Shown: in pieces, positions 1 through 14,342 of the stretch
Layout: every line of letters starts with the position of its first letter
Position numbering within the stretch: position 1 is the first letter of the stretch
From: Tyto alba
Lineage: Eukaryota > Chordata > Aves > Strigiformes > Tytonidae
NCBI RefSeq assembly: GCF_018691265.1
Contig: NW_024881278.1
Coordinates: forward strand, 6,329,501-6,393,500
Direction: 5' to 3'
Length of the DNA stretch: 64,000 bases
Made by a program: the position numbers and the translations under genes
The notes under the pieces: model-generated
Told to the model about the DNA's origin: nothing
Seen by the model: only the letters and a program-made list of their open reading frames with translations
The model's database searches: none

Positions 1-2265
1 CTCATTTTGTTTGACTCCCAGATTCTCCATAGGTTTTAGACCCATCCTACACCTGGTTAAAGCATATTGTTTTGCACTCATCGTCTCTCAGACATTTTGC
101 ACTGAGTAGCAAATGAGAGCAATTTGTGACACAAGATACTACGACATGTGGGAAAGACACATAATTAGTGTCAGAATGAATGCATTTGCTTTTTAAAGCC
201 TATTTGTCCTAGGATTTCAAATGAATCAAGCTGCTATGTCTCTCTCAACAGCTCCATACTGCTGTATAATGAATTAAAAGCTAGTGTTGCTAAAATGTGC
301 AAGCTTCAGGAATAAAATGACTACTGTATGCATCTCAAAACCAGGGATGAGAGGATCTTAAAAGGCTCTAAACTCTAATGTAGCCTATTTTAAAGCTTTC
401 CAAAAAACTATCCCATCTTGCTAAACAGAGAATTCTCAAGTGAAATCACCCCTTTCCGTGACAGATTACTATACATTTACAAAGCTACTTTGAATCTTGT
501 CTTTTTAAAGGGGAAAATCTCACACTTACATCCCCTTGCCCTATACGTATCATTCAGGTTTGAATCCCCAGCACTCTGCATGCAGCACACACAGTGGCAT
601 ATCTCAGTGCCCGGTATATACACAGCTCTCTGGCCTCTCTCAAATCTTTCTTCCCTCTTGCCAGATAAATATTCTCATCTGTCACTGTTTCCTCCCCCTC
701 CTGTCCAGACAGTCAGAACCACAACCTGCCAGAGAAGAGGCACAGCCAGGCACTATCAGCGACACCACTGTGCCAGTGTCCCACACCCAGGGACAGCTGG
801 GACCATCCCTGAAGAAGAAAGGGCACTTCAGACTTTTTGCCTGTTCCCTGTATTTATATATTGGCTAAGACTCTTTACAAGACTGTTACCTGCAAGATGG
901 AAGTCTGTGCCTTTGACCACAGGCCACCCCTATTAATACCTTACTAGAAAGAGGAAATCAGCTTTTGACCAATTAGAACAGAACTGTCTCAAAAACCAAG
1001 GAAGACTCTCTTTGTGATTACTTGTTCTTTTCCGTTTCCAAATCCTGATCATGTTCTTCAATGCCATACGGCCTACATGCTACACCTCCTCTTCTAAAAT
1101 ACTGATACCTTGCCTTTCTGTATTTTAAAGATCTCCAGTGGATTAAAAAGACAGAAATGTGATGGTACGGTCACCAGAGTCTCTTCCCCATAACCCTAAG
1201 AACGAGTTGGGAAGAGGATCACAGAGACCTGAGACAGCATTTTTCTTGCAAGCACTTGTAATCTGGATTCATTCCCCTTCCTTGTAAGGTTGGTTGTAGC
1301 AGAAAAATGGCTCTTCAAGAGGACATGAAGTTCTCCTAGAATTAACATTCTGAATAACTCCAAATAACTAGGCTTTGATCAGGGAAATAATACTTCAGTG
1401 AGAGTAGAAGAGAGGGAGTAAGCAGAGCATCTCTGCAGCTATCTTGCTGATGATGATGCCAAACATACATTGGCACAACAGGACGGATGCCCAGCAGGTC
1501 ATGGGCCCATTCGACAATCCCGTGGACAGTGCGTGTTTTTTCAACTATTTCCCACAGAAAGCCCCTTCAGAAATAGGCAGCGTGTCCTGCATCCCAGACC
1601 CACCAAATGTCCTCACGATTTCCTGCTGCAGCTGAGTCTTCCCCAGCTGCTAAGGTGCCACGTATTTTTCAGCCTCGGCCAGCTGCATATACAGCTAGAT
1701 GACCTCATCAGCTAATCGGAAAGCACAATTTTTAAACACCACTTTATGATTAGGTAACAGAACAAACACACGCACATGTTAGTGCGAGATAAATGTCTCA
1801 AATGCAGTCTGAGATACAAGGCACAGCCAGATGCCTTCAGTGACCCTGAAAGAATGTTATCTTAATGTAATGCACACCTTTGACTTTCTTGTTGTGTTTA
1901 ATGCATAAAGGAGCCTCAGACACAGGCTCAGGAATAGTTGTGATATATCCCACATGGTACATACAGCACTGGACTAGTAAGTACTTCATTTCAATATTTA
2001 GAAAGGTATTACCAAGTAACAAGTCGGCTTTATCACTTTATCTGAAGCATCCTGTGTATCACAGCTCATGCCTTACTGTGGTGCTCACACAAGCAAATCT
2101 CCAAATAGTCTCAGAAAGCGTTTTGCTTATGAAAAGAGTGCAGGATCAGACTTAATTTAAGATAGGAAAAGGAACACATACTGTACTTTAAAGTGAAGAT
2201 ACAATTTTAAAAATAAGGAAATGATTTATCAGTATAACAACATGAAACTTCGAAATTACACAGTA

Positions 2266-2304
2266 AATCTTATTCTGATTAAAGTAATCTTATTCTGATT
2301 AAAG
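2266..2304 (+). repeat. 20-bp exact tandem duplication
   Basis: The unit AATCTTATTCTGATTAAAGT occurs twice in a row, the second copy lacking its last base. Confidence 0.9.
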
Positions 2305-2928
2305 CCAAGAGGAAAAGGCCACAGAATAGGGCCCAAGTCTTAGAGGATTTGAGACCAATTTTTCTCTTACAGCATTTACTGGAAAGAAGAAAGCCTACTT
2401 TTTCCCGGAAGAAAGGTCATGTTTCTTGCCTCCTCAGCATTTTGTCTTCACTCCAGTAAGTCTCTGGCCATCATTTTTAGCATCCATGGGGTTGCACAAG
2501 CTAAACACAGGGAATTATAACCATGAAGTTCAAAGTACAGCTCTATTAGCTTTCAAAGGAACTGTTAAAAGCAAGCATCTGATGCTCAAGGAGTGTCAAG
2601 ACTTGCATATAAGCTGAATCTTACAAAAATGAGCACTCATGGAAGTCAGTGTGATTACTTACAGTGCATAAAGTTAAACATGTGCATACATTTCAGGAAG
2701 CCTCATGCAGGTTACAAACTCCCCTTAGTGCTGTGCATTGCTGAACTTCCTTGTAGAATTTCCAAGCTGGCAGGGGTGTCCTTCCACTAAAACCTGAGAG
2801 CGTGGCCAAAGTCCGATGTTGTATAGTTTAGCCTAATCTATGGATGCTTTTAAAAGGGAACCCACAGCAGCCCAAAGCAGCCTGAAAGCAGGTGATGCAA
2901 GCACTTTGCTGGGAGTTTCTAGTGCTTG

Positions 2929-2956
2929 CCTTTACAAACCTTTACAAACCTTTACA
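2929..2956 (+). repeat. 10-bp tandem repeat
   Basis: CCTTTACAAA repeated about 2.8 times. Confidence 0.85.
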
Positions 2957-4317
2957 TTCCCTTCCAGTCCAGGTTTAGGAGGGGTTTGGGGTTTTTTAGG
3001 TACACAATTAGTGGTTCTTACAGGCTTCTCTTCTCAATAATAAGATAAAGTGTTTGGTACTTCAGCGGATTCTCTGACTTGCAAATCTTACCTGAATATT
3101 GTTATTATCATTATCTCATTGTTACTTGCCTGACACCACAGAGGTGTGCCTATCACTGCTAGATTACATTCCACATAACAATCCAGATTCCCCACAAACA
3201 ATTGACTCCAAAATTTAACTACAATAAATAATAGCCATGTGTTTAGACAGGGTAGTGCCACGCTTTCATAACAGCACTTTTTTGCTCTTTCACAAAGGCG
3301 TTCATAGAGTTGGTGTCAACAAATTATTACGTGCAGCTCTGTAAGCAGAAGGGAAGAGTTACAGAGGAGAGAGCATCACAGGCATGGATCTGTGTTTCCA
3401 GCACCCCTGGAAGGGGGCCAGGTCCAGGCTCCACAGCAGCACGCTGCAGCAAGCATTCATCTACTGGCAGTAGCTCCCCAAGCTCACGTGTGCACCTAGC
3501 TAATGCTTCAGCATTCGATATTAATAAGGTAGCATTTGCATCAAGCCTGCAGCTCCCATGTCAGAGAAGGGGGGTTCCTGAAGCCACCAAGTAGATGGCC
3601 AGTGGGACCACTGTTTTGCAGACACAACTGTGCCTCCAGGTCACGGGAGGTTTAGGTGTCTGTGCACAGGTAACTGGGCCCTGAGGATGTGCCAAGGTAC
3701 AAACAGATTTGGGAAAGCTACTAGAAGATGAAATCCTGGCCCATTCCCCAGATGTCTGCAACCCAGTGACCTTTTCCATCTAATAGAAGATCTGACTGAT
3801 TACTAATTTCTATTAGTTGTACAAGAAAACCACAGGCTACAGCGTCAAAGTGAACTATCAGCATGCCAGAGGCTCCCCTTAGACTAAACAGAACCCAAAA
3901 CCCCAATTCAGAAACATTGCAGAGGTGAGGAATACAGCCACACAGTTCCAATCCTGGTTCTAAAGGGGCAGGAGTTAGGAGGCATTAAGCATACAACACT
4001 TCCAGGGAATTGCAAATACTTTGCTAGCAGTCAGCCCCATATTAATATTCTCAATTAAGATATCTAATGGAATTAAAAAAAAAAATACTTTATACTTAAT
4101 CTAATCTGAACTAAGATTTTTAGCCAATATATTCACTGAAAAAATTCTGACAAAATTTCAACAATCAGGTTCTGTTTAGGACCGTTCTATTATTTTTAGC
4201 AGATACATTTGTTTTCTGATGCAAAAAGTATCAAATACATGTCTCTCTTCTAATTTGTATGAAGTATGTTCACACACCAGCATTAGCTCTGCACCAGGAC
4301 AGATACATAGCTTTGAT

Positions 4318-4349
4318 TAGAAAATGGGTTTAGAAAATGGGTTTAGAAA
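4318..4349 (+). repeat. 13-bp tandem repeat
   Basis: TAGAAAATGGGTT twice, followed by a partial third unit. Confidence 0.85.
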
Positions 4350-6783
4350 GCAGCAGACCGATGTGTCCACACAAGCAAGCTGGCCTTTGCAATGGGAACT
4401 GGGAAATGTTTCTTAAAGTTGTCACTTCAGTTGCAGGTCTCAGGAAGGGCTCCTGAATCTGGAAGATGGCCTGGGATATCAGCAGTTATAAAGAAAATAA
4501 ATACCAGCACGCCCTTCAGACTTATGGCCCTTTGAGAGTCTGCAGAACTACGGCTTCATGAGGAACATCGAGACGATGACATCTCTCGCATCTCCTACGT
4601 AGATAGCAGACAGGGCAAGAATTCCTGGACACTCTGGGCACCCTCCATGGTGAGCAACCCAAGGGGTTTCTGGTTCCTCAGAAAAAGTCACAAAGGCTCA
4701 GACAAGCAATGATGGAATTAAATGCAGATAAATTACTTTTAAGTAAAAGGCAGTGTGGAAGAAACAACCAAACCAACCAAAAATCAGTATGAGAAATTTG
4801 ATTCCCTGAGATTAACTAGATACATTGATTCCATGTCTACACCTTCCAAGAGCTGCACAGATTTGAGTATCCATGCTGGGAATTTCAGAGCACAATACAG
4901 TTACATACCTTTAACCAACCCTAATTAGACAATTCCTCCCACATGTAGATGACTTCATGCCAAAGAAAGGGGAGGAAGGCACGTCTTTATTCCTCACCAA
5001 AAATACAATTGCTGACAATAGCAGGTGTGAATACACCTAGCACTTCCAACAAGGTCTCATCCAATTCAAAACACATACTGAAGTGTTTCAACTTAGTTTA
5101 TCATGATGAGGAATGTAAAAGCATCTGTTCTTACTGACCTGACAGATAGGAACTGACAAGCTATAGTTTTCCATTTAGGGCTCCTGTCCAGAGTAGACTA
5201 AGTCAAGTCCAGTGCATCTTTGTCACTGCTTTTTCACACCTCACTCACTTCAAACCAGAACACGACAACCTTGAGAATCTCACTCCACACACTGCCCTAG
5301 AGAGAATTTTCCTCCATGATTTTATGCAACCCCGTAGGCATCCAATGCACTTGATCGTACAATTAATTGTGATTTTTTTTTTCCTGAAACCAAGCTCGGT
5401 GTGTGAAAATGCAAATAACTGAAAATTGCACTTCTGTGCAACAGATGTTATTTTTACTGTGTTCAAATACTTGGTTGAAATATAAAGCCTAATTTTCTCT
5501 CAAAAAAAGAAAACATAACTTCTAACAAAAGTAAACTGTGATAATGAAAGTACTGTAGTATGCATTGGTAGATTCCAGTTTGGAACTGTGTAATGCACAG
5601 TGGTTCTGTCTCATGACTACCAAAGAATGAATGTCACCAATTGTTTTTATTATTATACTAAAACTTTAGTCACATACAAATTCAAATCCATGACTGAAAA
5701 CCTACTGATGGAATATGACCACCCTTATTCTTACTCTCTTGATGGTCTTTGAGAGTTGCATCTGTTGTTAATAATGCAGAATACTTGTAAAGATCAACTT
5801 CTTCATTAGGCACTATTTCTTTTAGAACATCAAAAAAAAAAGAAAAATTGCTCACATAGGAACATCCCCAGTTTTAATTTTTAGAATAAGCAACCAAACC
5901 ATGTATAAAATGAATAACAGACAGTCATGAAACACAGTCCTCTATTTCAAATTAAACAAAAAAAAATTAAAATTCAAATCCAGACAATCACAAAGTTAGT
6001 TTTCTTTACAGAATGTAGGAGAATGGCTGTTGCAAGACAAGCTTAGGACACTAAGTTGGAAGAAAGACCAACTGTCAATAACTCTGTTATTTGAGGAAGA
6101 AAGTAATTTACCAATAGCAGAGGGGTTTTTTTAGTATCACATCAAATTTTCCAAGTATAGCAAGCATGAACAAACTGCAAACACCAAGGATTTAAAACAG
6201 GTAGCATCACAGCACATGACACCTTTGTGGGGCTCTGAGTGCAAAGTGTAAGTGTTGTGCCAGCTACTGGCCCTCTCCTCCCTGCCCATGTAGGGAAGCT
6301 GTGTGTTGGTGAAGACACGGGAAGAACAAGGCTCTGTGCAATCAGACACTCTCATTACGCCTGATCTCTGCCAAGGGGCACAAGGGAAGAAAAACTTCCT
6401 TTGCCACATCTTCTTTCAGTGTTTGCGTGTCACTGTAGGGCTGGAAAAAGCCTGGCCAAAGTTACTTGATGCAGATGAACACTCAAGACTTCAGATGTGA
6501 AAGTTAATTTGAAAAGACAGAAGTTGACAGTCTATACAATCAGTTATTTAGAGATCTAATTGAAATTGCTGATACAAGCAGTCTGTCACATTGTATCAAG
6601 AAACTTCACTATTAACAAAAATCAATAATAAATCAATAAGATTCAAGTTGAATATGTACTCTAGTAACAGTAACAATGCATCACGAATTTAGAAGCAACA
6701 CACAATGCTTTTGCCAGCTTTCATCTCTGGATTTTGTATCATGTACAGAGTTCTTAAAATAACTGTGCTTGAAAGAAAAAAAA

Positions 6784-6802
6784 TGTGTGTGTATATATAT
6801 AT
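6784..6802. repeat. (TG)n(TA)n microsatellite
   Basis: TGTGTGTGTATATATATAT, short compound dinucleotide repeat. Confidence 0.85.
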
Positions 6803-7311
6803 GTAAAAATAAAATGAGAACTGTGCAGCTAGTTGTATAGTTAGCACTGTCTACAGATAATTAGCATCCTGGATGTCTCCAGAGTACATGTGTTGACTAT
6901 ATTTTTTTCAGATACAAGCAATATCTGGGCTTTCGTGTTATTTAAATGAGATAAATGCTGAAATTGTCTCTCACGCTTATATTATGCTAAAGAAGAATGT
7001 CTCCTCTGTAAAGGCAGCTCACATCTCAAGACCTGCAGACTCTGTTTAGGTGTGTGACACAACCATAAAAGACAACAACAAAAGTAAACAAAAAACACGG
7101 GCCACCATATAAGATACTGAAATGTTTATATGTGCAAATAAAATACTGATTTTATGCTACTTCTGTAATTTCTCATATCCGTGACATTTCTACTGTCACA
7201 AATGCTATACTTCCTGTTTCCCTTCATCCTCACATTGTTCTATATTCCATGAATTTCCTGTTTCTTTTGGAACACTGTAAAGCACTGCAAGAGGGAGTAA
7301 AATGCTACATT

Positions 7312-7334
7312 AAAAAAAAAAAAAAAAAAAAAAA
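7312..7334. repeat. Poly-A tract (A23)
   Basis: Uninterrupted A23. No retrogene body or target-site duplication was recognised to its left. Confidence 0.9.
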
Positions 7335-8361
7335 GAGTCAAATCAGTCTGCCTCAAACATAGACATGAATGCATAGGTTTGGCTGGAAATTGAGATACTG
7401 GGATACTGTCTTGCCATTCCCAACCTAAATAAGTTGAGGCATCGGAAACCTGCACTGACACTCTCTCAAAATTAGTCATTTAGATGATTTCTAAAGTTTC
7501 CAAAGACCAGAAAAAGCATCCATTATCATGCCTGGATGGAACCTAAGAGACTGGCTCCTTTTAAGCTTGCATCATCATGGATACAAACACAAAAATTATA
7601 GTTTTCTCAATTCATAAAATCTTACACTCTTTTCACCAGTCTACAAAGTGTAAGGATATGAAGAACGTAGCTGAGTGGTATGGAAAAAAGAAACAATGAT
7701 GTATGGTCACACCACGTGAATCACACAGCTATTGTTTTATATGCTGTGTAAGCAATATGATATGAATGAGCTCATTAGAATCCCAGTGTTTGGGATTTTT
7801 GTCCAAGTTAGCATTACTTCTCTTCAGTTTCTACATTCCCCAGCATATGACAAATACACGCTTGAAGGAGGGAAAGCTCAGTTTCATTCCTTTATTGATC
7901 TATCAGACAAGAACTTAATCAATCTTCTTTATAAGCTATTAAAGCAGAGCAAGAGAAATGAACTCACCTGATACATTCAACATTGATTGCTTCTTTCTAA
8001 GAACTGAATGTCAGCCTTATCTGCTACTACAGCTGTGATTCAATTCTTCAGAAACAAGCTTTTCCCCTCATTAGCTCCCCAGAAATAGTGCAATTAAAAA
8101 TTTATTTTAGACAAAATAGAGAGTATAATAAAAATTAAATGGACAATGCTTTATTTTAGATTTCATTAGTTAAGTGTGTTTCTGAGAGCACTGAGACCAT
8201 AAGATCAAGTCCAGGTAAGGAAAATCTTCTAATAAAACATAAGTTAGCTCACGTTGTGACCAACACATCACTAATTTCAGTGGAAATTCTGCATGCCAAG
8301 CAACTATGGAATCCAACAACAGGAATTTCCACCTTACTGCATGTATCAAAAAAATGTATTT

Positions 8362-8376
8362 AAAAAAAAAAAAAAA
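8362..8376. repeat. Poly-A tract with AAC-rich tail
   Basis: A15 followed by CAACCCAACAAACAAACC-type sequence. Confidence 0.8.
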
Positions 8377-9979
8377 CAACCCAACAAACAAACCATCAAA
8401 CAACCAGCAAACATACTTGCTACAAAATGGAATGTATTCAAGGGATTTTCAATGCTCAAACTATAATTTTAGGGGAGTTTAGCAACAACTGAAACATTCT
8501 GATTTGCTGAACTGTACCAAAATAATTCTTTTAACAATTCAACCTTACATTACATCTATCTATGGCCAGTACCAGAGTGCCTCCTGGGAACTATAACTCA
8601 AGTCCTTCCTTTGAAACCTCCCATAGGACTCAGCAACTGGACCACCTTTCCTTCAGTCCCTTGTTTAATCCTCCCTTTAAGAGACCTGAAGGTCTATAGG
8701 ACAGTAGATGAATCATAGAAAGTGTAGTTTACAATTACTGTGCCTAATTCTGAAGGGGAAAAAACCTGGTGCAAATTACAGCTGAGTTACAGGTATTACC
8801 ACCTCTGTTATTACCCGTTTTCTGGTGTACCACCACAAAAGGGAGGAAACTGAACGTGGAACTGATTGTAGAAAACCAAACAAAACATTTCTATTTCATA
8901 AAACAAACTGATAGATTCTTTTATCAATAAAAGATCTTGATGTAATTGAATTTACTTGTAGGTGTTCACTCTACTAAACATTGTGATAGTTGGCAGCTTT
9001 TATGTGATTTGACATGGAAGCAGTGATCAAAATCAGAATTTCAATTCGATGGAATTCTTGGGGTTTTTCCATGCTTTGCCAGGAGTTAATGCATGCATAA
9101 ATTAGGATTGTAAATTTATGACAGCTGAGAAATACCTGAGTAAAGTTACCAATGCAACCTCACATTGATTATCCCCTATAGTTATATTAGAGAACATGCT
9201 ATGGCTTCTGGTTGTGCTATCAGAGCACTTTTTTGGTGTGTCTTTCCTTTTTGTCTTTTTTTTTCTACCTACACCATTGACCGAACAATATTTACATCCT
9301 TTTTGAAAGTCTCTGAGATGCAAAAACTATCCATTTGTGACTATCCACTTCCATAATTAAATGCTATGCTGGCCAAGATAAAAAAAGAGACCTCCAAGGT
9401 TAGTATTGAATTCTTTGTAAAATGGAATTTTGCAGGTTTTCACAGCTGGTCCATCATTTCTGGTCTAGCAGAATGAGAGTTGGTGAAAAGCACTGTCCCG
9501 ACAGTGACAGTGTAGTTTGGTAAATGTGGGCATCACTCCCCTAAACACAAGGAATTGCTCTCATGACCACTGCAAATCTTATGACATCCAGATAACAAAG
9601 TGGACTTCCTTTTGCTAAACTGTAGAGAAGTGCCCTCATTTACAATTTTTACGATGCAAGATAGTGAAATTGGAAGGAAGCATAACTGCCACCTGTCAAC
9701 AAATCTTCCTGGAATCTCCGATGGAACAGGATGGAAAGCATTTTGTCTTGCCAAACAATAAAATAAAAATGTTGCTTTTGAGCTCTTTTATTTTTTTTCC
9801 TTTTACTAGAAGGGGAAAAGCAGCCTGTGCTATTAAGCGTGTCTATTTTCATGGGAAATCCTTCCATTTGCAATATCTGCATATCATGTTTAAATATCTC
9901 CCCCAGGAAGATATACCACTTAATAATGCTTCTGTTTATTTATTGCAAAAATCAAGAATAGCTGGAAGTCCATTATGAG

Positions 9980-10190
9980 AATCTTTTAGCAAATTTAATT
10001 AATTTGTAATTAATTTTATTGGTATTTATGAGAGAAATCTTTAATCAGCATAATTTAGACTGAAAATTACAATATTAACTAATATTAATTAAACAACAAT
10101 GTAATAATTTCAATAGTTTTAATTATTTTTAGATTAAATTACCTGCTAGTCAATTTTACACTGCTTTTGAAATTAATTAGCCAACTTAAG
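9980..10190. promoter_or_regulatory. ATTA/TAATTA-dense block, possible conserved non-coding element
   Basis: About 200 bases packed with homeodomain-type cores: TTAATTAA at 9995-10002, GTAATTAA at 10006-10013, then ATTAACTAATATTAATTAA, TTTAATTATT, GATTAAATTA and AATTAATTAG. This density and mixture look like vertebrate conserved non-coding enhancers, but AT-richness alone gives many such matches. Conservation was not tested. Confidence 0.3.
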
Positions 10191-10499
10191 CATGCTCTGT
10201 ACCCTCTAATCTACCAAGTATGTCTAAACAAGCCAAGAGAAACTACTTTCAAATGTCAGCTGGGTTGTCACAGTTTAAAAAACTGCTTTTTAATCCTAAC
10301 TTTAAATAAGACATGTTCTGTTTAAACTTGAGGGCATGCTTTCAGATAATGTGGTGCCTTGGATTTTGGAGCTGACTTTCCTTCTAGTCTCTTTCCACCC
10401 AATGACTGTATCATCTCTTCTTGATAGAGCAGAGTTAGTGTAATCTTATTTTTTGTATGGGACACTGCAAAGGAGATAGAGGATATCTATCTCACTTCT

Positions 10500-10750
10500 T
10501 TGCAGTAACTTCATTCTCTTGCCAGGGCTAAATATTAAAAGATCAGGGTTTAAATTGCTACGTCCTCACCTCTGCACCGTGGCCCCATTAACAAAATACA
10601 GCAAATAAACAATGGATTCTTTTATTTGCCTCCTGATTGGGGACCCTTAATGGTTTACGCCATCCAGGCTTTCTCCACCATCATAGAGTACTTTTAATGA
10701 GGGAAGGGAATTTCATTGAAGACCCTGAGATTCCCACAATTATAAGTAAA
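10500..10750. promoter_or_regulatory. Possible conserved non-coding element with FOX/SOX-like composite motif
   Basis: AAATAAACAATGG at 10603-10615 overlaps a forkhead-like site (AAATAAACA) with a SOX-like site (AACAATGG). It is followed by TTTATTTGCC, CCTGATTGG and a CCCTTAATGG. The surrounding 250 bases have mixed composition without simple repeats. An enhancer reading is inference only. Confidence 0.25.
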
Positions 10751-13406
10751 ATTAGGTTTCTTTTTACATAAGCTTGAAGTGAAAAGGGGCAAAAGAGAGT
10801 TATGTAACCTCCAGACTTAAGTGGAGCTACTAAATACTGCAGCAGACAGGCTAGTGTCTATTGGGTTAGCAACAATACATGTCCCCCATACAGAAAAAAG
10901 TTTCTGCTTCCTAGTGAATTCTTGCAGCTAGAGAAGCCCTTCTCGTTCTCACACAAAGTCAACTGTCATCAGACAGACTGAAGAACACAGCAGTTCTGTT
11001 GCCCAGAATGCTTGGTGCTAGAATGTAGTTAATGGGGAAAACGTTACATATCATACAGCCATGAATTGCCCCAGTTCAACTACTGATGGTATGGCTGTAA
11101 AGCTCCAAGTTCCTATCTATAAGCTACACTTTAGTTTGTATGGCTTCCCACCTTTGAACTCCCTTGGAATTTCCATAAAGTGAATAAATGGTGAAACCAC
11201 AATGGTTCTTCCAGTTCTTAATAGTCTGAGTTTCACTGTGACAATACCACGTCTCTCAAAATACTGTCTACAACCAGGAACAAAAAAACAAATCTTGTTG
11301 CATTCACCACGTCCTTACTTAACCAAGAATATTCTTTTTATCTCTGATAAATAGCAAAGTATTTTCAGGGTATGGATCTATACACGTGCCGGCATATAGC
11401 ATATACATGTTGGTTGAGAACCTTGGCCTCCTACGACATCAATATGCTTTCATTGATCTCTGGGTCACCTAGATGAGGACCAGAGCGAGTAAATATTTCA
11501 GTCTTACAACAACTTCCATTCATCTGTTTATACTTCAGGCATTGAAATTTGCTGACTGAAAATTCTTTAAATGTTAGCCACTGATTTCAAAAGCAACTAG
11601 TCATTTTGGGAATCTGAGTTTTATGTACCTAACTTGGAGCTCCTTGAAGGGATGTGAATTTCAAAGGGCAGCTTTGTACATAAACTTAGCCCATTCTGAA
11701 ACTCAGGCCTTTCCAGGGCAAATCAGCTTGGAGATTGAGTGATTAGTCAACTTTTAAAAGATTGGTGGTTATTTTTGTTTTCTATGCTTACTTCTTTTTT
11801 TTTCCTCCTATCAGGCCAGATATTAAACAGGTTTGATCATGGCAAAGCTGCTATAGGTATAGAAAGCAGAATATTGAAACAAACAGTGCTCAAAAGGTAA
11901 AGTACATACCCAGAGCAATACATTATGTTGCAGGGTAAGTGTCATCCTTATTTGCTTCAAAATTTCTCAGTAAAACACCTCCATGGCCTTCAAGGAATTA
12001 TACAGAATTACTCCAGTAAATGAACACTAAGTTTTCAAATGTATTTTAGCAACTATACAGTTTCTTAGGTGCTTTGGAAATTCTTCCTGTGTGCTTGTTT
12101 AGACCCTTTAATTCCTAAGAATCTTAGAAAATCTCTTTCTGAGTGTTGCAGGATCGGCATTTTTCTTCTGAATGTCACAGCAGTGACTTACAAGAATACA
12201 GCATGCCTTATGGGGAAAAAAATAAAACAAAAATCTGACCTTTAAATAGAAACCGCCCATGGTGCAGAGGGTCAGGTTGGCACCCACAGAGTTAAACTGG
12301 CTAAGTCTACAACAAAGGAAAAAATATTAGCATTGCTATCTGTGTAAACGACAGTAGTAGCAAGACTGAATTATCTTCTGAATTATTTTATTCCAATTAT
12401 ATTTTGATATAATTCAAGGTCTAGTGATTTTTTTAATGTTTGCAGTCCCCCAGTTTAATACCAGAAAAGCAATCAGTCATTTGCTTCTCAGACACCAAGT
12501 GGCTGGAATAGTTTTTCCATCCATTTGAAAAATATACAATCTGTATTTGCCTTCAAGTATACATTAGATGACTATTGTAAGTGATCTGTAATTGTTTTTA
12601 AATTGTTGAACTTCTTTTAATATATATTTGCAGTTATATAGTTGTTTAAATGTTCATGTTATAATCAATTTTTTGGATTAACAACTTGTTCATTCATCTT
12701 TTACTTTTTTAGGAAAAAGACTAAAATGTGCTTTATTAGAGCACATTTATTATTTTACTTATTAAAAATCTCCTCTGTAATAAGTGGTAATATAGAAAGC
12801 TGAAAAGAGATCTAGAAAAATATTCAGAATAATCCATTTGGAAGTCCAACACTACTTCTGTGTTGAAAGGCAATATAGGAGCCAGTTCAAAACCTAGGTT
12901 TTTAAGTAGTTCAATCTGCCAAGTTTTCAAAAGTTTATCTAAATACAAAGGCACATTTGTTTACCTAAAGGTATGATTTTAAACTAACATAATTTGGTAC
13001 TGTAGCAGGGACATGTATTTAGCTTAAACTAGTTTTATTGTGGATCAGCTTGATGAGAAAGCCTGTGTGCACAAAGAAAATACACATTAATTTAGCTGAA
13101 TTGATACAAGTTTATATATGAAAACATGTTATATCATTCAGTATTCTCTCCTGCACCACTGACCATCAGGAGGAAGGCACATGACAGTCCCACTCCACAG
13201 AAGGGTTATAGCTGTGTAGCGATATCTTTGTTGAAAAGGTTTGTGCTATCATATCCTATTCTAAGTGCAGTGTGCCTAAGTCCTAGCAATATAAAATAAT
13301 ACCCATTTTGCTACTGGGTTTAGAATAAAGTATGCAGCAAGTCAGATAATCTTTCAGCTCCAAAAGTTACTCGAGTACTCTCCTTCAAAAATGAAACATT
13401 GCATAA

Positions 13407-13437
<31 letters not shown>

Positions 13438-14342
13438 TTTACATATGGTCAGAAAGGTTAATGATGTCATATGAGACAATGGGGAAGTAAGAAAAGCATG
13501 TATATGGACTATGACACATTGTCTAATAACCATGATCAATATTCTGCTTTTAAAGTTGCTCAGTGTTAGATAGGATTTCTGGCATACACATGTGTCTGTA
13601 AATGTAATATCTCACATTTTGTTTGCAGCATAATTCTCACACGGATGGGTCATATGTGTCTAGCACAGCTAGAATAGAACATAGCGCCTTGTCTTTGTGC
13701 TTATAAAAACTTTGCCCTATTTTCTCTTCTTATACTATTTTGTGCATGTTTCCTTGTATTTAAATACTAGAATAAGGAAAAAAGTGATGTGACCACATGG
13801 CCCTGTGTGGTAGAACCCCTGAACTCTTCTGTATGTCTTATATGAACCCCCTCCAAGATTTCATACAGCTGTAATATACTTCCACAATGCCTAGGAACCC
13901 TGAGTGAGAGGGAGACTCCACTGCACAAGGTACCTGACATGTATAGCAAAAGGCAAACCATCGTAAGTTTAAGTTCAAAATAAGAGACGGTACACAGGGG
14001 AGTGAGGACACAGGGAGGTGGTGTGACTTCACTGTCCCCCAGAAAGCCTGGCACAGAGACCCAGAACAGCCTAGAAACGCCCCATGTCAGGGCTCAGCCA
14101 CCCAAACTCAGCGTATTCCTGCTCCTGAGAGATTTTAGCAAAAGTGAAACTGGTAGTAAGAGAAATACTAAACACAAATATTAAACTCTAGCAAACAAAC
14201 ATTTCCAGTTCCTTAGGTCTGCCTAACTACACCATCCAAGAGCAACCCTTCCATTGCTGGAACAATATTTGAGCCAAACTGAAATTAAAAAGCAATTTAT
14301 AAACTTACTATGCAATAAAAACTATGAATTATTCCATTTCAG
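10751..14342. other. No gene recognised
   Basis: Unique AT-rich sequence. The only clear structure is the compound microsatellite at 13407. Confidence 0.5.
13407..13437. repeat. (TA)n(CA)n compound microsatellite
   Basis: About seven TA units running into eight CA units. Likely polymorphic. Confidence 0.9.

Larger units (their letters stand above)
1..9979. other. No gene recognised; probable intron or intergenic DNA
   Basis: AT-rich unique sequence with the small tandem repeats and homopolymers listed separately. A 1420-1715 stretch is open on the plus strand and moderately GC-rich, but gives no recognisable protein. I see no RNA gene and no well-preserved transposon. Confidence 0.5.

Noticed and set aside
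1420..1715. 98-codon plus-strand open stretch ending GQLHIQLDDLIS
   Set aside because: A second frame is also open there, the composition is only slightly raised in GC, and no homology or splice pair supports it.
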